Source: Asterella californica
Taxonomy: Eukaryota; Streptophyta; Marchantiopsida; Marchantiales; Aytoniaceae
DNA: 64,000 bases
Direction of reading: 5' to 3'
Assembly: GCA_036924285.1 (NCBI GenBank)
Contig: JAYKYS010000146.1
Span: 1 to 64,000 of the forward strand
The position numbers were made by a program, and so were the translations under genes. Below the pieces are notes generated by a model. The model saw only the letters and a program-made list of their open reading frames with translations, was not told the origin of the DNA and did no database searches. Shown piece by piece: positions 1-13,136 of the stretch (positions are counted from its first letter, which is position 1; each line of letters begins with the position of its first letter).

Positions 1-130
1 GCAGTGCCCATAACCTTCGTACATACACTTGCACAACCACACGACCTATGTGGTCCTAGCAGGGCCTACACGCTAGCATCCTCAGCCTTGCATTCTATAA
101 TGTAGGTGCGCGACACAAGACAGAATGCAG

Positions 131-3100
131 AGAGCTCCCGCTCCCACCAGATAGTGCGCATCTTTGTGGAGAGCCGGCCATCTCTGCCCAGCATGTCTGA
201 AGGTACTACCTCGTGTGCTGTCAACTGCTCGCTGTGAGCTGCTTGTAAGCTTTACTAGCCTGCCAGTCTCTCTGCTGTTGGCTAGCCATCCCACTTGCCT
301 GTAGTATTATGCCACCTTGCACTGTTGCTCTGCTGTTGGTGAGCCATCCCACTTGCCTGTAGTATTATGCCACCTTGCACTGTTGCCTTGCTATTGGTTA
401 GCCATCCCACTTGCCTGTAGTATTATGCCACCTTGCACTGTTGCCTTGCTGTTGGTTAGCCATCCCACTTGCCTGTAGTATTATGTCACCTTGCACTGTT
501 GCTCTGCTGTTGGTGAGCCATCCCACTTGCCTGTAGTAATATGCCACCTTGCACTGTTGCTCTGCCACCTTCTGCACTTGCCTGCCACCCAACTCCTACT
601 GCCATGCTGGTAACAGGGCTGATCCCTGTTGCGCTTACCATGTCATTAACGGTTTTTGCTCAGCCAGGCCATGCTGTTATGCTAACAGCATGCTGACCCT
701 TGAGAGTGTGATTATCAACAGGCTATGCTAATGTGCAAGCTTTGGTCTGCTGGTATAGTGACACAGAATGCCAGCTCCTGTTACACAATGCGCATCATGT
801 ACAGCAGTAGTGTTTAGTAATGTGCCTACCGTATTAATTCAAATATAATTTCATTCAGCAGCATCAATTGCAGCATCAGCTGCAAAGCAATAGCAACAAC
901 CATAGCAGCAACTGCAATCTCGATTGCAGCAGCTATGACAGCAGCAGCAGCACCAACAGCATCCATGACAGCCTGGTCAAGACTCGATGTCAGTCAATGC
1001 TTCCTTTGGTTTGTTCGACCTGCAGCAGCCGCTTGTCTGGAAGCTTGTCGTGGTGTACATGGAAAGTGAGAGTAGCAACATCATCAGCACTTAATCAACA
1101 GTAGCAACACTGATAGAAGCAGTTGCTGCATAAAGAGCAGCAGTGTACAAGATCAATGACTGCAGCTCCAATAGCAACAGTCCTACAAGCAGGAATGAAT
1201 GCTTCCACAGCAGAACCAAAGCACCACTGATGAACACCTCAGTATAAAGCAAGCCAAGACAAGCTTTCAGCTAGTTTGTCACATCCTGTAGTCTACCCCT
1301 TTCTCCTCAGTCGTCATCACAGTTCCCCTCTCCCCCCAACCCCACCCTCCTGCTGGAAATTAGCCAAGGAAAAAGCTTCACGCAGCTCCTGAGCATACAT
1401 GCTTTCCCTTGCATGCCTCCCTCAACAGCTTTGCCAGTTGCTGCTGCAATGCTGCTGCATGGCCCACGAGGTTTTGTTGCTGCAGAGGAGGAGAGGTTCG
1501 AGTCACGCAACCTTGACGACAGTGATGCACACAGCGAAGCCACAGGGACCACTGAAGAAGACTTGCGCCCTGTCAAGGTACACCTCCTGTAGCAGCTGTC
1601 AGGCAACTTGTGCATAATGGGGTGCTTGCACGCAGCTGATGGGGTTATGGGCTTGGAACAAACCAGCATCAAAGAAGCTTGTACATGGCTGGTGGCGATT
1701 CATGCGATAGGTGAAAGTACTGGCTTGTGCATAGCAGTAACATGACTTCTGGGTTGTGTGTTAATGTCAAGAGTGCAAATATCGGGTCAGGGCTTAACAG
1801 AGTGAATGGCTTGTAGACAAGACTTTCAGGATGCCTTCTTGTGTGCATCATGCAAATGAGTACATACAGTCAGTTGGCATCTACATAGGTTTGAGGCCAG
1901 GTCTCCAATCGCATGACTAAGCTTTTCCTGAGCTGCAGGAAAAGCCTGTCTTGCTTTCCGGAACTCTGTATCTCTGTCTGCTGTTCCACAAAAAGATTTG
2001 CCTGTTTGGATCATATCTCATCATGCTGGACACCAAAGACGCTATGATCAGCAATGGTAATGATATTGTACATCGTGTCAGGTGTCAACGCTGAACTTTG
2101 TGGATCTGGCTGGCAGTGAGCGCAGCACTCTTGCTGCCAAGGATGATGGGGACAACAAGCTGAGGCAGACCGAGGGCAGCGCCATCAACAAGAGCCTGCT
2201 GACGCTGGGTAATGTCATCCGAGGCCTGGGGGATGGTAGGGTAAGTGGCACTACCCTCCTTCCCTTGCTTCTATGAGAGTGCAATTGTCCCACGGTCGGT
2301 TGGTGGTAAAAGTAGGTGGCATAAACCTCCCTTTATATGCTGTAGACGAATGCAGATGTCCCAGGGTCATTTGATGGTATGGTATCTGGCATGAACAACT
2401 GCTATGAGACTGCGCTTGTCCAAGTGTCAGGCAAAAGGTGGCATAGGTGACATGCACTTACCAGTCACATGACAGTACTCTCGTCCAAGGGTTTGTGCAC
2501 TGATAGCCTCAGTAGCTGTAACCCTCCTCTTCACAGACAGTGAGGCCTACCAGTCCCAGTGCTGGGGGAAAGATAGGATACTCAAGTGAAACAACTTCAT
2601 CCTGATTTCAGTTGGCCTGGTGCTTGCACTGCTCTGGCTTGGGCAGCATGCAGGTCGGCGCTCATATCCTATCACATCATCATCCTTATGTTCAGCAATG
2701 AAGTTGCTATGAACCTGCTAATTAGGTCCAGGCACAACTGGGTCGGACGACTGCGTTACTGTACAAGGTAAGGGACTTAGTAAGACGCAGGCTGGATCTG
2801 AAACTCAGGCCCTAGCCTCTTGTGGGACCACCTAGCTCTTGAATGAGTATTTGCAGCTTTCCATAAACGGTCTTGCTCACTTTCTTCATGATTGACAATA
2901 TGGAGTGGTGTCTAATAAGCATCCTATGCTAGAAAGCATCCCCAACAATTCATAAAGCAAACAAGCTGTTACTACTGAGTACTATGATTTGTCACAGGGA
3001 AGGAGTCATGTGCCATTCAGGGACAGCAAGCTGACTAGGATGCTGCAGGCTAGCCTGGGAGGCAACTCCAGAACAGCCATCATCTGCACTATCTCCCCTG

Positions 3101-6100
3101 CTGCAGGTAGGAGACGCTACCTTGCCAAGTGCCCTCTGCATTGCCCCTTTCAGCCCCTCTGCCCTGTCTGTCTGTCTGTCTGTATGTAGCAGTTCCTTGA
3201 CCTGTCAGTCTGTCTGTCTCTCCCTCTGTGTGTTTGTCTGTCTGTGTGCCTGATGGTCTGTTCATCTGCTGCTTGCTTGCTTGCTTGTCGGCCTGCGTGC
3301 AGAGCTGATGAAGATGATCAGCGGAACAGGGAAGCAGCTGCACTCATGGATGAAACCGTGACATGTAGTGGACGGATTGTGCTTGCTGAAAGTGTAGCAG
3401 ACAGCACAGGGAGTGATCAAGTGACAGGATACAGAATGAATGAAATTATACAAGTCTGTTGTGGAGTACTTGAGGCAAGATGTGGATTCTTGACTGCATG
3501 ACAGCACAGAAGGCGGTGGAGGTAGTTTATCTGGTGCAGGTGCAGCAGACAACACAAGGCTGGCGCAGAAAGCATTATATGCTCACAACTAAGGTGTACA
3601 AAAAAACAAAGAGTTCAAAAATGAAATGCAGTGGGTGTGTTGTGCTTCATACAGGCGCAGCAGACAACACAAGAGTGGCACTGCACTTTGCCAATGCAGC
3701 CAAGAGGGTGACCATGCAACCCCACGTCAATGAAGTGGTCAACCAGAAAGCCTTACTGCGCAAATTACGGGATGAGGTGGCCTTACTGCGTAAGCAACTG
3801 GTAAGCATGTGCTTTACTGCTGTTGGTGGAATTTTGAGCAAGGGGGATGGTCATTGAGCGTTTCAGTGTGACAAGCTCACAAGGGCTTTGCTTCTTTGGC
3901 ATCTGTACGATGAGCATAGAGCTTAGGTGATTTGCAGTAGCTGCTGGTGTTCATCTGTGGCGCTGCTGCTGTTACCGCTGCTTGAAGCCAACAAGCATGG
4001 AGTGTCCAAAAGCTGGAAAGTCTGTGCGAGTGTGCAGAGGAAAATATGTCATGCTAAGCGTGCCATGCCAAGCATTGCATGCAAAGCATGCAGTACTGCG
4101 CTTATGCCCAGGGTATAGCGTGACGCTTGAAATGCTAAGCATGCCATGCAAAGTACTTTGTGCAAAGCATGTCATGCGAGGCGTTTCATACTAAGCATCT
4201 CCATCCAAGTAACATTCACGCGTGTTGACTGCTTTGCCACTCAGATTGAGAGCTTGCATGCTGCGGGGGCAGGCAAAGGACAGGAAGGAGGGGGTGTATT
4301 GTAGCAGGAAGAGATAGTGGGTGTAGGGATGGGGGGGGGATGTGGCAGGAAGAAGGGGAAGTTGCAATGTGTGGGGAAAGGTGATACAAGGAGATAGGCA
4401 GGGGGACTGACAGGAGCTGAGAATCATGTGAAAGGGGTACATGCGTCGAACATCTTCTCAATACTGCCCTGGTCTCCAGACCAGCAGGCATCAAAGAACT
4501 CAAATTAGCTAAAATTGGAAAGTGACCCTCATTTGCAGGCTACTCGGGACTTTGCTGTAGAGGCAGCTCAGCTGAGTGAAGCCCTGGCGCAGAAGGAGGA
4601 AGAGGTGCAGATGACAGGTCAGCTCAGACAGTGTAGCACTCTGTTTCTGATGCCTGACATTGCAGTGGTATTGAAGCTGTGAGTAGGCACACTTGAGATC
4701 AGGAATCAGCCATACATGTATGTTCTGAATGGTTTGCAAACCCTGGCTTCAAAGAGCTTCCAGCAAGCACTCACAGGACTTCTATACTTGACCCCATCAT
4801 CTCAAGACAATTCTTGGGGGGAGGTGCTTGTGTCCTGCTGGCAGCTTGCATAGTTATGATGCTGCTCAAGGTCTACTACATGTCTGCACTCAGATTGCTT
4901 TGAGCAAGCTGAATCTCGAGGCAAGTCGTCATGTGCCCATATACTGTGCATTTCACAGCGTGGTGTGTTTGCCACTGTCAAAGCATGGCATGGCATGATG
5001 AGACACCCAGATATAAACAGGAACACCGTACACAGGAAACAGCAAGAAAGGAGAAAAGTAAGTCAAGAGAGTGCGCACCCTAAAGATCAAACCCTATGCT
5101 GCCCTTGCTGTTAGTGTACAGCTAAAAAGCCAAACCCTGAATCACCGGTGTACAGCTAAAAAGCCAAACCCTAAATCACTGGTGTACAGCTAAAAAAGCC
5201 AAACCCTAAATCACCTCTGCTGATGCAGCTGGGCAGAGAGATGCTGCAGAAAAGCGCTTGAAGAATCTGGAGCGCTTACTCATCAGGGCAGACCCTGCCA
5301 GCAAACCCCACCAGGCAAGTTACGGCAATACCACGTCACAAACCCTTACAACCTTGTGTAGCAGTCCACCTGCGAGATGCAACCCCTGCATGCCAACATT
5401 TTCTCAACCCCCCAAACCCCCACCCCTGGGCCCCCAGCTGTTCACCTGATGCAACCCCTGCATGCTGACAGCCCTCTGCCTTATTCCCCCTCCCCCCTCC
5501 ACCACCCCCCTCCGCCCATTATGCAATGTGGGGCAATACCATATAATATGCACCGGAATTTCATGGGCCACTCATGTGCGAGATGCACATCCAAGCATCC
5601 TCACAAATGGCTGCCATGCAAGCGTCACATGTCTGTAACCCCACCGCAATCATTTCTTGCCTACATGCTCCTGCGGGCTTGTGCTGCAGAACATGGAGGC
5701 GTCAGAACCAATCATGAGTCAATATGGCGCCTCTGTAGGCATGTGAATGACATAACAGTTTGCTAATAATTGGCTCTGTTATACATAGCGAACTTTGGGG
5801 TTGCCAGCACCATTGTACAAGCTGCCTAGGCTAATGCCGTAGCCATGCGGGCATTGGCTCTAATGATGTGAATGACATGTATGACCTTTGCTGATGGTCT
5901 CAACACATATGGCACATTGCTTGTTGACCCTGAAGTCTTGATCCTCCAAGCAGCACTCCGACCCATGAAGCACTTCGATCATAGGCGTTTCATTCACCTG
6001 CAAGCTGAAGCTGCACTTAACGGCGCAGCCCCAAGTGAACAAGAATGTGGGCATTTGTGTGTTCAATGCCATGCAGAGAAGAGCAACATGGGATGGCAGT

Positions 6101-8749
6101 CCTGGCAAGCCCCCACCCTCCCCCCAAGCCACCCCAACCTCCTTCACCACCCACCAGGGCCCCTCCTCGCCAGGGCCCTTTGCGCAAAGGCAGGGGCAAG
6201 GGGCCTTTTCAAACAGGCCAGGGCTGTTTGCTGACACCTCAGATGGCCACACCACCGCCGCAGGGGCATTTTCGCCAGGGCTGGGTCAGGAGTCTTTGCA
6301 TCAGCAGGTATGTACGCGTATACAATTGCCATTTGGTCCTTTGATATGTTCTTAAGGCCTGTCTTAAGGTTCCGTGCTAAGGATCTTTTTCAGGACAGAC
6401 TGGCCTACAAGGGCAAGAATAAGTTCATGCGACAAGGAGGGACCACCAATATTGTGCAAACTTACATTGCACAGTGTGGCTGCAAGTGCTGTAGAGGGAG
6501 GGGGTGGTGATTGTCAGATGCTAGGAGAGAAGGATAGGGAGGGGAGGGGGCCACTATCATGTTGTGTTGCCAGCATAGTCAGGTGATAAAGTGCATGAGA
6601 TGTCGTTATATGCACACACTTTATGAAAGGGCGGAGTGGGCTTCAGGGGGGGCCAAAGGGTATGCTCTATGCTCCATAGTCGAGTCTGCATCCAGGTGTG
6701 TGACAGTGTGTTGTTGAATTCTGCAGGCAGGCGAGGAGAGCTCAACTGCAGATGCTCTGGCAGCGCTTCAGGCAGAGGTGCGGTGCATCAAGCACACCCG
6801 AGCCTTGCAGCGGGGGGATCCCCAGCGGGACCCCCATTGGGGCCTCCCCACCAACAGTGAGGGTCCGGACGCCAGGATCAGCCAGCTGGAGGGCCAGCTG
6901 GCACAGATGGAGGTCGGCCTGTCTGTCTGTTGGTCTGTGCCTGACTCTGTAACCCCATACTCCAATAATAATGAACATTCATTGCATGAATCATAATCAG
7001 GATGTGAGGGTTCAAGCACCCAGGTGTGTTTGTGCTTTGTGAGTGTGTATGTGAAGCATGCAAACATGCATCAGTTTGTGTATGTTGCTGCAAGCATGCA
7101 GGTCACTGGTGCTTCTGTGTTGTCACCTGCCTTCCCTTTATCTTGCTGTCTATCTGTTTGTCTGTCCGTCTGTCTGTCTGTCTGTCTGGGCTATGCAACG
7201 CAGTTTGTGGAGAGTAAAACCCTTTCGGTTCTGGTATCATCGCTCAATAAATAATCTCTGCGGGTAAGCAACAGCACAAACAAACACCTGCTTGAAGCCA
7301 AGCCAGCTTCTGGCTTAGAGTCCTGATGCAACGGCAAGTCTGTCTTCCAGCCTTCAAAGCAACCATGGCATTATGAGTGACAGGCATGAGTAACCAACAT
7401 GGACATGCACGGCACAACAAGCAAGCAAATGCTCTTTTTGACTGATATCATATAAGGCCCAGTTTACCTCCCAGCTCAACCCCTCTGCAAATCAACCCCT
7501 ACTGCGCCCCCCCCCCCCCCCTTGCCCCCCCTTCCCGTCCCCGCTTCCCCCCCCGCTTCCCCCTTTCACCCCCCCAGTTGTCTCCAGGCTTGTGCTGTCA
7601 TCACCAGTAGAAGATGTACATAAAATGGAAATGGTAGCTACATCATGGTCATTATGGTGTGTTACGATACAGACACAGCGTCATGACCTTGTAACCGACA
7701 TACTTTTCATGCTTGCAGGAGGACCGAGTGATTGGTGAGTTTCTGGATGCTGCCAAGGAGGAGACCATCACAGCTTTGAGGGCTGAGTTGGCACGGCTGC
7801 AGCAGTCTCAGCATGCCCAGCAGGCTGCTGACTCAGCACTGGCTTCCCTCCAACAGAAGATAGACTCCCTCCAGGTCAGCATAATGCCACCATCTTTCAT
7901 TTGTTACATTGCTTTTTCCTTTGTTTGTGATTGTACTTGAGTTATGCTTGTAGGTGTGTATGCATGCACACCTGGTGTACTCATGTTGATTATTTGCATC
8001 TATGATCGAGTCATACAGGTGATTGTATGCCATATGGAGTTCGGCCATTCATCAGAATGTAAGCAGCTGTACTTATGTTGATCATGTAGTTGCATACAGG
8101 TATCATTGAGTTTACAATGTACACGTGTAACATGATGCAGGGCTCGCTTGATCTGCAAAGCCCTTCGTCAGGTGACCTATCAATCCCATCAGATCTCATC
8201 TTCGCCCGCCATGCAAGCCCTAGCAAGTTGCAGTCAACCCTAGCATTTGCCAACTCTGGCAGAGCCCACAGCTCAGCCAGCGCTTTGCAGCAAGCAGATC
8301 TGACCCCACATCCAAGCAGCAGTCAGCAACCCCTGACCCCCTTGCAGACCCCACCTGCCCAGCAGGGGGGTACAGAGCCTGCACAGCAGTCCTCATCCAG
8401 CAAGTCCAAACTGGCCAACTTGATGCAGCGCTTTGGGCAGCTGAAGAAGAGTGACAGGAAGGCAGACCCAGCAGCAGGGGACAGGGGGGTTGCAGAGGGG
8501 TGGGGCAGGTCGCCAGCCCCTGAAGTGCTGACCCTGGGAGATGAAGATGATGAGGACGATGTGGTGTGTATGAGAAGTCCTTCAGTATCCCCACTGCCCA
8601 AGAGGTCAGTGGTCCTTGCACGCACACTGGCAGCAATGCCGTCGTAATGAACAAGCCCTTCCAATGCCCATGTCTAGGAATCTGATACAGCCCTTGTCTG
8701 TTGTCAGTGTGTCTGTCTATCATTGGTCCACCATGCACCTCTTTTCATG

Positions 8750-8834
<85 letters not shown>

Positions 8835-11800
8835 CGCATATGGGGCTGTTTGCAAGGGCACACCGCTGTGTGTAGATGCACATGTGGTAGATGATCCACA
8901 TTGTGAGCTGTTCCCTGTGCTTGCTTTGATTTCAGCACTCATCAGATCCATGTCAATACACTCATCAATATGTGAGCGTGTCTGCGCGTGTGTGTGTGTG
9001 TGTGTGTAGTCCCCAGCCCTCCAGCAGAGGCAACATCTTCAGAAATGATGACAAGGAGAACAGCCCAGAATTTGGCAACGGCAGGTTGAGAGCAAGCCAA
9101 AGGTCACACAACAGCAGCCTCAGCTTCAATGTCGACTCCCAGGGGGCGCAAGGAAGGAGCCAGGGAGGCAAGGGGGTCCTGGAGGGCGACCCCCATGCTT
9201 CATCCCCCATGGGGCAGAAAGAGAAGGAGAGGAGTGACAAGAGCCGAGATGCTGCTGCACAATGGTGAGCTTGCTGCATTCAGTCAAACAGTCAGCAACA
9301 ATGCCAATGTCATGAAAGGTTCTTGGGGACGGGGGGGTTGGGGATGGGGGGTTCTCCAGCTGCATATGTAAGGGATGGTAATTTACAGCCATGACTTTAA
9401 AGGTGAAGCATAGTGGGGCTTAGGAAGGATGTATGTACAGGAATAGTTGCAGAAATTGCTGTGGGTACATTGTTGCCGCAGGGGTTGCGAGAGGCAGGGG
9501 GCACAAGGGAGAGGGGGGGGGGGTGTAATGGGTGGTTGGATTTAGATGCAGGTGCTAAGGGTTTGCATCGAGCAGAAACTGCAAGCCTGACAGTTGTAGT
9601 GTGACCTTCTCTTCCCAAAACTCGGTATCACTAGTAAAATCAACCTCCCAGCAGGTCAGCCTCCCCCCCCCCCCCCACCCCCGGCCGCCCAAGAGACTGT
9701 GTTACCCTTTCATCTCCATGCCCGCGATTGTATCAACAGTGACACGCCTGGCCCTGGTTTGTGTGACCACGGTTCCTATTGCTGAAGATGTTGGAAGTCC
9801 CCAATGCCATGCGTTTGTATGATTGCCTGTAGGTATAGGAGCGAAGTGCAAAGGTTACGTAATGTGTTCAGAAGCGCAGTGGCTGGTGACGTAGCTAGAC
9901 TCAAGGAGGCTGTGGGTGAATACAAGGAGAATACCAGCAGGCTTGAGTGCCAGAAGCAGCTCCTGTTGAAACAGGTGAGACAACAAGGTTTTTGCTTTGT
10001 GCCCTTCTCCCCCCCTTCACCCCCACCCTCCTCCCTAAAAACCCCATCCTCCCCCACCCCCCAACAGGCTCGAGTGCCAGATGCAGCTCCTGCTGGAACA
10101 GGTGACAACAACAGGCTTGGTTTGTGTTCTTCCTACCCTCTGCTTCTCCCCCCTCCTCCCCCGCCCTCCTCCACCCCTGCAAATACCGCTAGTTATGGTG
10201 TTGGGTTGCAGACCTATGGATGGCATGCACATCACGGATGCACAGGTCTGGAGCGTACATGATCAAAACTGATTTCTACACTTTGTATGATGACAAGTCA
10301 TGGGGGTGCAGGTTCTGAGTCTGGAGTCAAAAGTTGCTGAGTATGAGCAGCACCAGGCCAGCTTCCAAACACAGCTGCAGCAGTCCAAGCTTGAGGCTCA
10401 GCGTGCACAGCGTGCCTTGCGCACAGCACAGCATGATGCAGCTGGGCCATCTGATGGCGCAGGGCTGAGGGGCCTGCCCGGGCTTGCCCTCAGGATGCAG
10501 GATCAGGGCACAACCGGCATGCTAGACACCGACAGCTGGGCCGAGCCAGCCAGTGTAGAGGTGAAGATGATGCAACAGCAACAACAATAACAATGGTGCA
10601 GCAACAATGATAATGGTCACAGTAGTGATAGCAGTGATCTAGTTTGGGCAGCTTGACTGTGTCGAAAAGACATGTTTGGCATTACCATGTGTTTTCATCA
10701 CCTGTCAATGCTGTGCGCAACCCGGGGGAGGGAAGGGTTTGGTGCTGCACATGTGCTGAATGCTGTTGTGCGTGCATGCAGACCCTGCTGCCGAGAATTG
10801 TGCACCTGTGGGAGCAGCTGCAAGTGCCCTTGGTGCACAGGAGCCGCTTCTATCTGGCCTTCAAGGGTCGTGAGACCTTCTACTATGAGGCAGAGCACCG
10901 CCGCCTCATACACCAGCAATCCCAGGTATGAAAAAACCTTTTGCCAAGACTGTGTTGATACACTTGACCAAAACCAGCTCTATCTCTGAGACTTTGCCAT
11001 CAAGCATTGCATCCAGGCCTTGTCATCAAGCCAAAACACAAGGCCTGCTGACCAGTACTAGGCCTCTCTGTTAAGCACTCACATCAGCAATTCTTCCCCC
11101 AAGGCCTTCCCTTTGGAGGCTTCCCTTGAACATGTTTTCCTGTCGAGCATTAAAGCAGACCTCTCTGTGACCACCTTCCTGACAAGCCTCAACACGCCTT
11201 CCCATTAGTCATCCCCATAAGGTTTTCCCGCTAGGCTTTGCCTGTAGCAGACCTTCTTGTTGGGCCTTCTCATCAGGTGCTACTCAAGTTTGGAGTGTCC
11301 TTACTGCTGCTGGTCTGCCTGTCTGAGATACTGTCTCAGAAACGAGTTTTGTCTGTCGTCTGTTCAAGTGCCGGTGGGTCTGTCTGCGATGTCACAAGCC
11401 TATGGGTATGTCAAACAGAGCGCCCGTCTTTCATGCATATCCTTCTGCCTGAAACACCATTGCAGCATGGCAGCAAGTGAAAAGCATACGGTGTGGTCAC
11501 CACCCCCATGAGTTACACTTTGGCGGGGAGGGGGGGGGGGGAGTCGAACCCAGCTGGCTTTCAAGGGGGCAACAGCTCACTGTGCTGGTGGCCACAATAA
11601 TGGTTGACTACTGCACATTCACCGACCGGCCGGCTGTGCATGCAGATGGGCTTGTCCGTCCAAGACGGCGACGAAGCCTCCCCAAGGAGCAAGCGCATAG
11701 CCGAGGCAGAGGGCAGCAAGGCGCTGCGCAAGCTGGATTGGGAGCGCCGCTGGTTGGCCGCCCAGATGAAGTGGGACTTTGCTGCCGAAGAACGACTGGA

Positions 11801-13136
11801 GCTGTTTAGCGAGTTTGGGGTGGCCTCGGATGGGAAGGAGAGGAAGCTGCAGCTAGTCAGGAAGCTGTGGGCTCCAGACACCATCAGGTGAAGACCAGCT
11901 GTCACTCAGTGACAGTTGGAAAACCGCCTGAGATAAAAGAAAACACTTCTGTTGTCTGTGGAGTCTGCTGACATGTGACTAAGGTCCTCGGCACAGGTCT
12001 CAAAAGCTATGCATCATCGTACTGTGAGCGCAGTGCTAGCTTGGCTTAAAAACAATTTACTGGCTTGATTGCATATGGCCTGATGTCATGCAAGGGATGC
12101 CATGACTCATCAAGGGATGATATGTGGGTGCAGGGAGCTTGGCGGCATGACCAGGAGCAGTGAAGTGGTGATGCGCCTCAATGGCTGTGATGCCACTGAT
12201 GGCATGTTTGACCTGGTCTTCAGCAGGCCCCAAGGTCAGATGCTGACCCCAACGTGCTGCTCACCCTGCGCTGTCCCATTAAGCCCTACAGATGTGTGTG
12301 TGCATGTGTGCACATTAGCGTGAACGAGGAAGAGAGAGTGAGTGTGTGTGTGTGTGTGTGTGTGCGTGCGCGCACGTGCGTGCTTGTGTGTGCCTGCGCG
12401 CGCTTGTGTGTCTGCATCTTGTTTGTACTGCATTGGAAGGTTTTTCCTCGGTGTGGCTTCACCCTGCGCTTATCTGTGCATGCACAAGCCAGGCTTTGCA
12501 ATTGCTATCAAAAACACTGTAGGCTGATTTGGTGCTTCACTTGATATTTTACCCTCTGACACAAGCTGTCATACTCAGGAAACTGGCCACTCTGCACTGG
12601 TGCAAGCTTGTACTGTGTCCTTTCCTGCAGGGGAGGGATGGGTGAAGTCAATGATAGCAGCTGGAGCAACAACTCTTGCACCAGTGCTGGGGCGCATGGT
12701 TCCCAACCCTGCTGCAGGGCCCAGACCCCCCTCCGCCAGCAAAGGCTCCACCTCCTCAAGTAAGACCCAGGTCTTGAGATTGTCTGCAGGCCTTGCCTCT
12801 AGATCACGTGGAAAGCAACATTTGTGGTAGCTGTTTAAGACTGTGAGCTTTCAGCTGTTGGCATGATTGTGCAGCGCTCACAGTCTTCAATTTGCTGCAT
12901 TTGAACAATATCAAATGTCAGTATAATGCCATGCCATGCCATGCCATCTAAAGGTTTAGAAACCGCAAGAAATGACACGCTTACTACTGCTTGCAGTGCA
13001 AAGCAGCAAGGTGGAGGGGCGTAAGAAGAGCTTTTTAGGTGTGTTTGGGTTGACTCCTAGAAAGAACAGCAATGCCACCTCCGCACTCAGCGGTGGCAGG
13101 ACGTCACGACCTCAAACACCTCCCACACATCCATGA
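131..13136 (+). CDS. Kinesin-7 family motor, NACK/HINKEL-like, 5' partial
   Basis: ATP-driven microtubule motor. Exons: 131-202, 1486-1577, 2082-2240, 2998-3106, 3655-3800, 4539-4617, 5229-5314, 6077-6307, 6727-6912, 7719-7874, 8141-8604, 9010-9264, 9833-9974, 10312-10560, 10782-10925, 11646-11887, 12134-12234, 12631-12759, 12997-13136; phases agree throughout and give about 1,059 residues. The first exons hold the second half of the motor: switch I ([14 protein letters not shown]), switch II ([11 protein letters not shown]), then [16 protein letters not shown] and the [14 protein letters not shown] helix, followed by neck and coiled coil ([18 protein letters not shown]). The P-loop part lies upstream of the window. 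The middle is Gln/Pro/Ser-rich with coiled-coil stretches. Exons 10782-12234 match the DUF3490 region known from plant kinesin-7 ([29 protein letters not shown]). In plants this subgroup works in cytokinesis; that role is inferred here. The intron after 5314 has a GC donor. The family is certain, the subfamily very likely. Confidence 0.93.
271..568. repeat. 58-bp tandem repeat, about 5 copies
   Basis: The word ccatcccacttgcctgtagt recurs at 286, 344, 402, 460 and 518, a constant 58-bp period with only a few substitutions between copies. It lies in the 1.28-kb kinesin intron between exons 131-202 and 1486-1577, so it is an intronic minisatellite. No open frame or known element was recognised in it. 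Confidence 0.95.
5114..5216. repeat. 34-bp tandem repeat carrying CCCTAAA motifs
   Basis: Three copies of a 34-bp unit start at 5114, 5148 and 5182 (tgtacagctaaaaagccaaa followed by ccctaaatcac). Each unit contains one CCCTAAA-like heptamer, the telomere repeat of many plants and trebouxiophyte algae. The block lies at the 3' end of a kinesin intron, just before the exon at 5229. Further heptamers lie upstream near 5078-5096. Confidence 0.85.
7507..7577. repeat. Poly-C rich tract in kinesin intron
   Basis: A run of about 20 C residues is followed by C-rich sequence with scattered T and G. Similar C or CT tracts sit near 9661-9680, 57647-57668 and 62821-62846, all in introns. They are simple sequence and prone to length errors in assembly. 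Confidence 0.8.
8752..8838. repeat. (GT)n microsatellite
   Basis: About 36 uninterrupted GT dinucleotides are followed by a short GC alternation, inside the kinesin intron 8605-9009. A second, shorter GT run immediately precedes the acceptor of the exon starting at 9010, and a third lies at 12340-12364. Open frames of alternating His-Thr or Cys-Val here are artefacts of the repeat. Confidence 0.97.

Noticed and set aside
271..568. CRISPR array
   Set aside because: The 58-bp units are contiguous without unique spacers, and the genome is eukaryotic. It is a minisatellite.
8616..9009. Open frames of alternating Cys-Val or His-Thr
   Set aside because: They are translations of the (GT)n microsatellite in a kinesin intron.
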